NCBI GenBank assembly: GCA_026397695.1 | Contig: JAPLUJ010000481.1 | Coordinates: 712-7,096, forward strand | DNA: 6,385 bases | Direction: 5' to 3' | Origin: Verrucomicrobiota bacterium | Lineage (GTDB): Bacteria > Verrucomicrobiota > Verrucomicrobiia > Verrucomicrobiales > Akkermansiaceae | In this document: positions 1 to 5,424 of the stretch, in pieces | Position numbering within the stretch: the first letter of the stretch is position 1 | How the letters are laid out: each line of letters opens with the position of its first letter | The notes under the pieces: model-generated | What the model was told of the DNA's origin: nothing | Database searches by the model: none | The model's input: only the letters and a program-made list of their open reading frames with translations | Program-made: the position numbers and the translations under genes

Positions 1-2
1 AT

Positions 3-1703
3 TACCGTCACCTGCGTGCCGTGAAGTGGCCGTTTCTCATCGGCGTGGCCTGTGGCTTGGTTTACGCGCTGGCCAGCGGGGTCGGGCTGCCGCTGATGAC
101 CAAGGTGGTGTTTCCGGTGCTTTTCAACGCCGACGCAGTCTCTAACAAGCCATACGAGATCTGGATGCGCGGGCTGCTCGGTGGCATGTCACACGAGCGC
201 CTGCTATTGGTGTCCTGTCTGTGGATTCCCTTCATTTTCCTCATCCGCGCGGTGGCGGGCTACGCAAACAGCTACTTGATCCAATTTTCCGGCTTGCGCG
301 TGCTCGAGGCCATCCGCACCGACCTGTTCGTCAAACTGCAGAGCCTGCCGCTGTCGTTCTTCAAGCACAACCGTTCCGGCGATCTGTTAGCCAGGCTGAT
401 GAGCGACACGGAAATTCTCCGTCAGGTGATTGCCCAAGCCTCGAGCGATCTGATCAAACAGCCGGCCACCTTGCTCTCGGCGTTTGGATTTCTGGTCTAT
501 CTATCGGTCAAGGACCACAGTTTTTTCATTGCCTTGATCGCGTTGATCACGGTGCCGTTGTGCGTGGCCGTGATCCGCGCCACGGGCAAGCGGCTGGCGG
601 CGCGGGCCAGGATGCTGCAAGCCCAGGGCGGCGCTCTCACCGCAACCCTCACCGAGAGCCTGCAATCGTCGCTGGAAATCCGCGCCTATAACTTGGAAGC
701 CCGGCAGATCTCGCAGTTTCGCCAGCGCATCCGCGAGATCCTCAACCTTTCGCTCAAGGTGGTGAAATACCGCCAGGCGATATCGCCGTCGATCGAGGTG
801 GTGGCGGCCACGGGATTCGCCGCCGCATTGTTTTTCGGGGTACGCGAAGGGATGAAGCTCGAAGGTTTCATGACCTTGGGAATGGCGCTTTTCATGGCCT
901 ACGAACCGATCAAAAAGCTCGGCATGATCCACTCGTTGTTCCGGCAAGGCAGCGCGGCCATCGAGCGCATCGAGTTCATTTTGCACGAACCGGACACCCT
1001 GCCGGACCCGCTGGCACCGCAACATGTTAGAGTCCCGCAACACGCGATATGCTTTGCCAACCTGACCTTTGCCTATGACGAGGAGCCGGTCCTGCGCGAG
1101 GTGAACGTGGAGATTTCCATCGGCCAGGTGGTCGCCCTGGTCGGTCCGAGCGGCGCCGGCAAATCCACCTTTGTCAGCCTGATTCCGCGCTTTTACGATC
1201 CGCAAGCAGGCGGTATCACGCTCGACGGCACCGACCTCCGTGAGTTCGCGAAAAAAGACCTCCGCAACCACATCGCCATCGTCCCGCAAATGCCCGCCTT
1301 GTTTGTCGGCACCATCGCGGAAAACATCCGCATCGGTCGCTTGGACGCCAGTGACGCCGAGGTCATGGAAGCCGCCCGCAAGGCCCATGCCGACGAGTTC
1401 ATCCGCACCCTGCCGGATGGCTATCAGACGCAGGTGGGCGAACGCGGCGAGAAGGTTTCGGGCGGCCAGCGCCAACGCATCGCCATTGCCCGCGCCTTCC
1501 TCCGCAACGCCCCCATCCTGATCCTCGACGAAGCCACCAGCGCACTGGATGCCGAAAGCGAGGCCATGGTCCAGCAGGCGCTCGCCGAGTTGGTCAAAGG
1601 CCGCACCACCTTCATCATCGCCCACCGCTTCAGCACCATCACCATCGCCGACCGCATCCTCGTCTTCCAAGCCGGCCGCATCGTCGCCGACGGCACCCAC
1701 TAA
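3..1703 (+). CDS. MsbA-like ABC exporter, fused membrane and ATPase domains (5' end outside window)
   Basis: This is an ABC half-transporter that would dimerise in the inner membrane and use ATP to export a lipid-like or other amphiphilic substrate. The frame is open to the window edge, so the true start is probably upstream; GTG at 21 is only a possible start and is residue 1 here. Hydrophobic spans lie at about 4-35, 61-81, 151-185, 259-273 and 283-297. The motif LPLSFFKHNRSGDLLARL (110-126) is the coupling-helix region typical of MsbA-type exporters. The ATPase domain is complete in its motifs: Walker A GPSGAGKST (375-383), Q-loop Gln423, signature VSGGQ (479-483), Walker B ILILDE (499-504), D-loop SALD (507-510) and H-loop His535. 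The protein ends at ...ADGTH (560), about 15-25 residues short of the usual family end, which continues GTHxEL...Y..L. The downstream sequence suggests a frameshifted tail. The substrate cannot be read from sequence; lipid A or phospholipid flipping is the family's best-known job. Confidence 0.93.
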   Translation, partial: YRHLRAVKWPFLIGVACGLVYALASGVGLPLMTKVVFPVLFNADAVSNKPYEIWMRGLLGGMSHERLLLVSCLWIPFIFLIRAVAGYANSYLIQFSGLRVLEAIRTDLFVKLQSLPLSFFKHNRSGDLLARLMSDTEILRQVIAQASSDLIKQPATLLSAFGFLVYLSVKDHSFFIALIALITVPLCVAVIRATGKRLAARARMLQAQGGALTATLTESLQSSLEIRAYNLEARQISQFRQRIREILNLSLKVVKYRQAISPSIEVVAATGFAAALFFGVREGMKLEGFMTLGMALFMAYEPIKKLGMIHSLFRQGSAAIERIEFILHEPDTLPDPLAPQHVRVPQHAICFANLTFAYDEEPVLREVNVEISIGQVVALVGPSGAGKSTFVSLIPRFYDPQAGGITLDGTDLREFAKKDLRNHIAIVPQMPALFVGTIAENIRIGRLDASDAEVMEAARKAHADEFIRTLPDGYQTQVGERGEKVSGGQRQRIAIARAFLRNAPILILDEATSALDAESEAMVQQALAELVKGRTTFIIAHRFSTITIADRILVFQAGRIVADGTH

Positions 1704-1767
1704 GCTCGCCGAACACCTTGGCGCTCCCGGAATATCGAGCACCGGGACGCATCCGGCCCCGGGATCC

Positions 1768-1784
1768 GCGGGCGGGAGGCCCGC
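1768..1784 (+). terminator. GC hairpin after the ABC exporter gene, possible terminator
   Basis: A perfect 6-bp stem GCGGGC/GCCCGC (1768-1773 with 1779-1784) closes a five-base GGGAG loop in the 174-bp gap before the sigma-factor gene. A weaker CCGG/CCGG pairing lies just upstream (1742-1745 with 1753-1756). The position suits the end of the exporter transcript. The downstream bases ATTCCTTG give no proper T-run, so this is not a textbook intrinsic terminator. It could equally be a scattered intergenic palindrome. Confidence 0.3.
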
Positions 1785-1877
1785 ATTCCTTGCACGCCAC
1801 GATTGGCGATGAACGGGTTGTAAAATTTTGGATTCCGTGAAAGACAGCGGGCACGGATTGGGCTATGAGTTTCCCCG

Positions 1878-2549
1878 ATGTCCGGTGACGACGATGAAAA
1901 AGAAGCAGGCCGTGACGCGGTGCTGGCGCAGAGCTACGCGAAAACGCGCAAGAGCCTGATCTCGCGCCTGGACAATTGGGAAGACCAGCGGACGTGGGAC
2001 GAATTCTATCAGACCTACTGGCGGCTGATCTACTCGGTGGCGGTGAAAGCCGGATTGCGCCAGGACGAGGCGTTCGACTGTGTGCAGGAGACGATTCTTT
2101 CGATTGCCAAGCAGAGCAAGAAGAAGCTCTACGATCCCGAGCAGGGGTCCTTCAAGACCTGGTTGATGAACATGACGCGCTGGCGGATCAACGATCAGTT
2201 CCGCAAGCGCAAGAAGGACACGGCGATGCTCGTCGGCGAGTGGGATAACGACCACAATACCGCAGTGATCGACCGCGTCGAAGATCCGGCGGGCAATGTC
2301 TTGTCGCGCCTGTGGAACACCGAATGGAAAAAGAACATGGCAGACGCGGCGCTCGCCCGGGTGAAGGCCCAGGTCTCGCCCCAGCAATATCAGATTTTCG
2401 ATTGCTATGTCATCAAACAATGGCACGCCTCGAAGGTGCAGCAACAACTCAACGTGAGCATGGCCCAGGTATATCTGGCGAAACACCGCGTGGGTGCCGT
2501 ATTTAAACGTGAGTTGGCCAAACTCGAAGATCAAGAAAATGCTGGTTAG
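1878..2549 (+). CDS. ECF-like sigma-70 family RNA polymerase sigma factor
   Basis: This 223-residue protein has the two-domain layout of an extracytoplasmic-function sigma factor, which directs RNA polymerase to a small regulon. Region 2 spans about 39-110. It starts WDEFYQTYWRLIYSVA, includes a region 2.2-like DEAFDCVQET (63-72), and ends in the basic -10-binding helix SFKTWLMNMTRWRINDQFRK (91-110). Region 4 spans about 160-216 with a helix-turn-helix around 180-208 (KVQQQLNVSMAQVYLAKHRV) for -35 recognition. The linker between them (111-160) is charged and fairly long. The N-terminus (1-38) is polar. ATG 1878 is the first usable start because TGA closes the frame at 1866. No Shine-Dalgarno sequence is visible before it. 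No anti-sigma factor gene follows. Instead a kinase gene overlaps its last 11 bases, which suggests control by phosphorylation. Region 2.2 departs from the usual DAED-type acidic run, with Phe66 where Glu is common. The family call is sure; target genes are unknown. Confidence 0.92.
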   Translation: MSGDDDEKEAGRDAVLAQSYAKTRKSLISRLDNWEDQRTWDEFYQTYWRLIYSVAVKAGLRQDEAFDCVQETILSIAKQSKKKLYDPEQGSFKTWLMNMTRWRINDQFRKRKKDTAMLVGEWDNDHNTAVIDRVEDPAGNVLSRLWNTEWKKNMADAALARVKAQVSPQQYQIFDCYVIKQWHASKVQQQLNVSMAQVYLAKHRVGAVFKRELAKLEDQENAG

Positions 2550-5079
2550 ATCACGTCCCAATCCCGCGATTCCCGACCACGAGGTTCTGCGCAAAATCGG
2601 TGGCGGAGCCTACGGCGAGGTGTGGCTGGCCTGCGGCGTGACCGGGGCGCTGCGGGCCGTGAAAGTGGTGTGGCGCGAAGACTTCGAGGATGAACGCGGC
2701 TTCGAACGGGAGTTCGAGGGCATCCTGAAATACGAGCCGATTTCGCGTGACCATCCGGGGTTGGTCAACATCCTGCATGTCGGACGGAGCCCCGACGGAG
2801 TGTCGTTTTATTATTATGTGATGGAACTCGGCGACGACCTCCGGACCGGCAGGGACATCAATCCGATAGAATATGAACCCCGCACGTTGCGGGCGGATCA
2901 TCATCAGGCGACGGGCGTACCGTGGGATACCGGGGATTGCATCGATGTGGGCTTGCGCCTCGCCGAGGCGTTGCATCATTTGCACGCAGGTGGCTTGGCA
3001 CACCGCGATGTGAAGCCGTCGAATGTGATCTTCGTCAATGGCAAGGCGAAACTCGCGGATATCGGCCTGGTGGCTGCCCACGGCCAGCGGACGTTCGTTG
3101 GCACCGAGGGATTCGTGCCGCCGGAAGGTCCGGGATCCACGCAGGCGGATGTCTATAGCCTGGGCAAGGTGTTGTATGAAATCGCCACCGGCAAGGACCG
3201 GATGAATTTCCCGGAACTGCCCGACGAGATGCCCGCGGGTGCCAAGCGCAAGCGCTGGCTGGAACTCAACCGGATCATCTGCGACGTCTGCGAACCACGG
3301 ATTTCCAAGCGCACAATCACCACGGCGGGGGCGCTTGCCGAGGCACTGCGACGGATCCAGCGCGGCAAAAGCCGCCGCCGGAGTAATGCAGCGGTTTGGC
3401 TCACCATTGCGGTTCTAACGGGTATTGTCGGCCTGGCGGGATGGGAAGGGATCAAGGATATGTCATGGGTGAAAAATTGGTCTGCCGTGATGGGCAAACC
3501 GGGACCTACCGTGGGCATGCTGCGGGTTTTCAGCACGCCCGAAGGAGCCGACGTGCTCGATGCGAATGGCGTGCTGGTCGGCACCACGCCGACACCCACG
3601 ATGACGGCCCGAGTGGGTGAGGAGGTGTGCTTCACGCTGCGCAAGAATGGCTACCGTCCGTTAAAGATCCGTGGGATGATGACCCTCGTTGCGCTGAGCG
3701 AACCGCTGGCGTTTTCCGGACAGTTGGAGGTTTTTTGCCCCCCCAATCCGGGTGATGCATGGGTGGATCATCTGGGCAGCTCCTATCAAGCGGTCGATGA
3801 CCACCATGTCGGCACGGGATATGTCACGCAAGAGGTTTGGTCACAGTTTGCCAAGGCGACCAAGCTGGCGAAACAAGCGGCGGAAACCCTCAGGATTGCA
3901 TCCAACGAACAGGATGTGGTGCTCGCCACGGCCGATGACACCAACGCCTTTTGCGGGTGGTTGCGGAATGGTGGCATCTTGGCGGGTTTTCTCACCGAGA
4001 ATCACGAGGTGCTGGCACAGCGGGACTTGACGTTAGAGAACCCGGGCCTGAGCAAGCGTGCCCGCCGTGATGACTTGCGGCCTTTTCGCGTGATAATCCG
4101 CCAGATTGTTTATGGCCGCATCCTTCTCACCAGCAGTCCACCGGGAGCCGAAGTTTACATGAACCATCTGCTAGTAGGTACCACCGATGCGCCGTTGCTG
4201 GTTAAGCAAGTGAAGCCGGGGGTGATCGATCTGCGGTTAGTGCTGGAGGGCTACAAGCCTCGCCAGTTGAAGATCACGGTGATCGAAGGACAGACCGCTG
4301 AGGCAAGCGTGACTCTGGAAAAGAGCCAGGGAGTGGTGTTCGGGCAGGCCTGGGAGAACGGCATCCACATGCGCTTCGCCCCGGTCGGCCAGGATTTGAT
4401 GGTCTCGATTTGGGAAACCCGTGTCAGTGATTACGCCCTGTTCGTGAAGGAGTCCGGGCATGTCGCGCCCCGTCCCGCCTATTTTGCCCAGGGCCCCGAT
4501 CATCCGGTGGTCAATGTTTCGCGGGATGACGCAGTGGCGTTCTGTGATTGGTTGACCACTCGTGAACGCAAGGCCGAGCGGATTTCACAATCCCATGCTT
4601 ACCGCCTGCCCACCGATCTGGAATGGAGTTTGATGGCGGGTCTGGAGGAAGAGGAGGGAATCAGTCCGGGATGGCGTGATGCCCACAAACAAAAGGTTTA
4701 CCCATGGGGCGCAGATTGGCCGGACGGCGAAAAAGTCGGCAATTTCGCCGACATGTCCGCCGACAGCATTCCCGGAGTCCCGAGTGACCGGACGATTGCC
4801 GGTTACGACGATGGCTTCCCCTACACCGCGCCCGTGGGCTCGTTCCAGCCTAACAATCTTGGCCTTTTTGATTTGAGTGGCAATGTCCAGGAGTGGGTAG
4901 CGGACGAATACCTGAAGTTCGGCACCAACGCGCTCGGGGTGTTGCGCGGCGGTGGCTGGAATACCTATCAAACCGAAAACCTCTACACCGGATCCAGAAA
5001 CGCCGTGCCTCCCACCTATCAGGATTCCATCTATGGCTTCCGCGTGGTGCTGGCCAAGGTCCCGCCAAAATCGGAATAA
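2539..5079 (+). CDS. Membrane Ser/Thr protein kinase with PEGA and FGE-like sensor domains
   Basis: This 846-residue Hanks-type kinase is predicted to sit in the inner membrane with the kinase inside and a large exported sensor part. The kinase domain (about 14-280) has glycine loop GGGAYGEVW (21-29), ATP-anchoring Lys42, HRDVKPSN (155-162) with catalytic Asp157, a DIG triad (174-176) in place of DFG, and activation-segment end PPEGPG. After a basic stretch (RGKSRRR) comes a membrane span at about 284-303. Outside follow PEGA repeat 1 (about 327-399), a short degenerate FGE-like segment (about 403-520, with DDTNAFCGWL and PFRVI), PEGA repeat 2 (about 526-597), and a full FGE-like domain (about 604-840). 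The last has NVSRDDAVAFCDWL, YRLPTDLEW (688-696), LSGNVQEW (779-786), LRGGGW (802-807) and GFRVV (833-837). Its end lacks the catalytic cysteines of true sulfatase-modifying FGE, so a binding or sensing role is more likely. ATG 2539 is preferred over GTG 2494, because it gives a short 11-bp overlap with the sigma gene and little extra sequence before the kinase fold. Ligand and substrates are unknown. Confidence 0.93.
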   Translation: MLVRSRPNPAIPDHEVLRKIGGGAYGEVWLACGVTGALRAVKVVWREDFEDERGFEREFEGILKYEPISRDHPGLVNILHVGRSPDGVSFYYYVMELGDDLRTGRDINPIEYEPRTLRADHHQATGVPWDTGDCIDVGLRLAEALHHLHAGGLAHRDVKPSNVIFVNGKAKLADIGLVAAHGQRTFVGTEGFVPPEGPGSTQADVYSLGKVLYEIATGKDRMNFPELPDEMPAGAKRKRWLELNRIICDVCEPRISKRTITTAGALAEALRRIQRGKSRRRSNAAVWLTIAVLTGIVGLAGWEGIKDMSWVKNWSAVMGKPGPTVGMLRVFSTPEGADVLDANGVLVGTTPTPTMTARVGEEVCFTLRKNGYRPLKIRGMMTLVALSEPLAFSGQLEVFCPPNPGDAWVDHLGSSYQAVDDHHVGTGYVTQEVWSQFAKATKLAKQAAETLRIASNEQDVVLATADDTNAFCGWLRNGGILAGFLTENHEVLAQRDLTLENPGLSKRARRDDLRPFRVIIRQIVYGRILLTSSPPGAEVYMNHLLVGTTDAPLLVKQVKPGVIDLRLVLEGYKPRQLKITVIEGQTAEASVTLEKSQGVVFGQAWENGIHMRFAPVGQDLMVSIWETRVSDYALFVKESGHVAPRPAYFAQGPDHPVVNVSRDDAVAFCDWLTTRERKAERISQSHAYRLPTDLEWSLMAGLEEEEGISPGWRDAHKQKVYPWGADWPDGEKVGNFADMSADSIPGVPSDRTIAGYDDGFPYTAPVGSFQPNNLGLFDLSGNVQEWVADEYLKFGTNALGVLRGGGWNTYQTENLYTGSRNAVPPTYQDSIYGFRVVLAKVPPKSE

Positions 5080-5125
5080 GCCACCACCCGCGACCCCGCC
5101 CGATCCCGGGTTTGAATTGCAGATT

Positions 5126-5254
5126 TCAAAGGGGTGTCTTCAGTCCCACGGCCTTGGCGAGTTCCTTCTGGCGAGCCTGGATGGTCATGGCGCAAAATTT
5201 GTGCGGAAAATGCTTGCACGCCCGCAATGATGTGGCACATTCGTCCCGCAACAT
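5126..5254 (-). CDS. Possible 42-residue minus-strand protein or gene remnant
   Basis: I do not recognise this frame. It begins MLRDECATSLRACKHFPHKF, with cysteines at residues 6, 13 and 20, and ends in a helix-like basic stretch (ARQKELAKAVGLK). The second half uses codons like a real gene of this genome, with mostly G or C in third positions (ATC CAG, CGC CAG AAG, CTC GCC AAG GCC GTG). It would converge on the kinase gene, 47 bases from its stop. No ribosome-binding site precedes ATG 5254, and an internal ATG at 5188 would give only 20 residues. The cysteine spacing and the coding-like tail suggest a tiny metal-binding protein or the decayed 3' end of a larger gene. A chance frame is also possible. 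Confidence 0.22.
   Translation of the reverse strand: MLRDECATSLRACKHFPHKFCAMTIQARQKELAKAVGLKTPL
5190..5204. promoter_or_regulatory. Near-perfect 15-bp palindrome, possible operator
   Basis: GCGCAAAATTTGTGC reads as two 7-base half-sites around a central A with one mismatched pair (G-T at the third position). It sits 9 bases upstream of a TTGCAC hexamer that could be the -35 of a cysI promoter, a common place for a regulator of sulfur assimilation to bind. No second copy is visible in the window. It overlaps the candidate minus-strand frame, so the symmetry may be accidental. Confidence 0.2.
5214..5241 (+). promoter_or_regulatory. Weak candidate promoter for the cysI leader
   Basis: TTGCAC (5214-5219) resembles a -35 element. 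CACATT (5236-5241), 16 bases on, matches the -10 consensus at only three positions. A start near 5248 would give a leader of about 175 bases before cysI that contains the short open frame and the hairpin. The -10 is poor, and promoter rules in this phylum are not well matched by the E. coli consensus, so this is only a placement suggestion. Confidence 0.18.
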
Positions 5255-5276
5255 GATTAAACAAGGCGGAAAACTA

Positions 5277-5387
5277 ATGTATTCTCTTCCAGAACACGCT
5301 CCATTCACCCGTGACCCGCGCCACCTGTGGGATTCCCCCCTTTGCCCGCGCTGTGCTGGCAACCCGCAGGCCCGGCCCGGCGCTTGA
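5277..5387 (+). CDS. Candidate cysteine-containing leader peptide upstream of cysI
   Basis: This 36-codon frame begins ATG 5277 after AAGGCGGA (5263-5270), the best Shine-Dalgarno sequence I found in front of any start in the window, with about seven bases of spacing. It runs [10 protein letters not shown]..., has Cys-Pro-Arg-Cys at residues 23-26, and stops at TGA 5385-5387, 37 bases before cysI. The two Cys codons (5343-5345 and 5352-5354) lie at the foot of a GC hairpin's 5' arm, so a ribosome waiting for charged cysteine tRNA would keep that hairpin open. This matches the logic of leader-peptide control of a cysteine-synthesis gene. The peptide has no recognised family, has Pro- and Arg-rich content typical of GC-rich chance frames, and could be untranslated. 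Confidence 0.3.
   Translation: MYSLPEHAPFTRDPRHLWDSPLCPRCAGNPQARPGA
5348..5383 (+). promoter_or_regulatory. Strong RNA hairpin in the cysI leader
   Basis: GCGCTGTGCTGG (5348-5359) pairs with 5372-5383 through nine Watson-Crick pairs, two G-U pairs and a single T-C mismatch, closing a loop of about 12 bases. It ends 41 bases before the cysI start. No T-run follows (TTGAATCC), so it is not a simple intrinsic terminator; it could act through Rho, pausing or translation. An alternative partner for its 3' foot exists at GCGCC (5318-5322), which could form a mutually exclusive fold. Confidence 0.4.
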
Positions 5388-5424
5388 ATCCTCCGCTCAC
5401 CAATCACTAATCCCAACCACCATT

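Larger units (their letters stand above)
5080..5424. other. 345-bp gap between the kinase gene and cysI
   Basis: No long gene fits here. From left to right it holds: a weak AT hairpin TTTGAA/TTCAAA (5111-5116 with 5125-5130); a coding-like short frame on the minus strand (5126-5254); a near-palindrome of 15 bases (5190-5204); a possible promoter (5214-5241); a 36-codon open frame with a good ribosome-binding site (5277-5387); and a strong GC hairpin inside that frame (5348-5383). The last 37 bases before the cysI ATG are unstructured by eye, rich in C and A, and carry no Shine-Dalgarno sequence. The kinase transcript has no convincing intrinsic terminator. Confidence 0.6.

Noticed and set aside
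501..1742. 413-codon open frame on the minus strand across the ABC exporter gene.
   Set aside because: It is antisense to clear ABC motifs and its composition follows from the GC3 bias of the real gene. No protein family is recognisable in it.
1821..1826. TAAAAT as a -10 element for the sigma-kinase operon.
   Set aside because: It resembles a -10 box, but no -35-like hexamer lies 15-19 bases upstream, so I did not call a promoter.
1865..1888. Seven-codon frame overlapping the sigma-factor start (ATG 1865, TGA 1886-1888).
   Set aside because: Too short to judge, with no ribosome-binding site; such overlaps occur often by chance.
2494..2538. GTG start giving the kinase 15 extra N-terminal residues.
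   Set aside because: It would enlarge the overlap with the sigma gene to 56 bp and adds a stretch (MPYLNVSWPN) that does not belong to the kinase fold. ATG 2539 is simpler.
1863..2594. 243-codon minus-strand frame opposite the sigma factor.
   Set aside because: It is a shadow of the sigma gene; the + strand product has both sigma domains.
5111..5130. TTTGAA/TTCAAA hairpin after the kinase gene as a terminator.
   Set aside because: The stem is six weak pairs, nearly all A-T, without a T-run; it is too unstable to call.
5356..5396. Resemblance to the 3' half of an S-box (SAM-I) riboswitch: GGCAACC followed by GGCGCTTGAATCC, with GCGGA (5266-5270) able to pair with TCCGC (5392-5396).
   Set aside because: The GAGGGA-type kink-turn and the P2/P3 arms expected between these parts are not visible, and the bases also take part in a better simple hairpin. 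A covariance-model scan of 5240-5424 would settle it.
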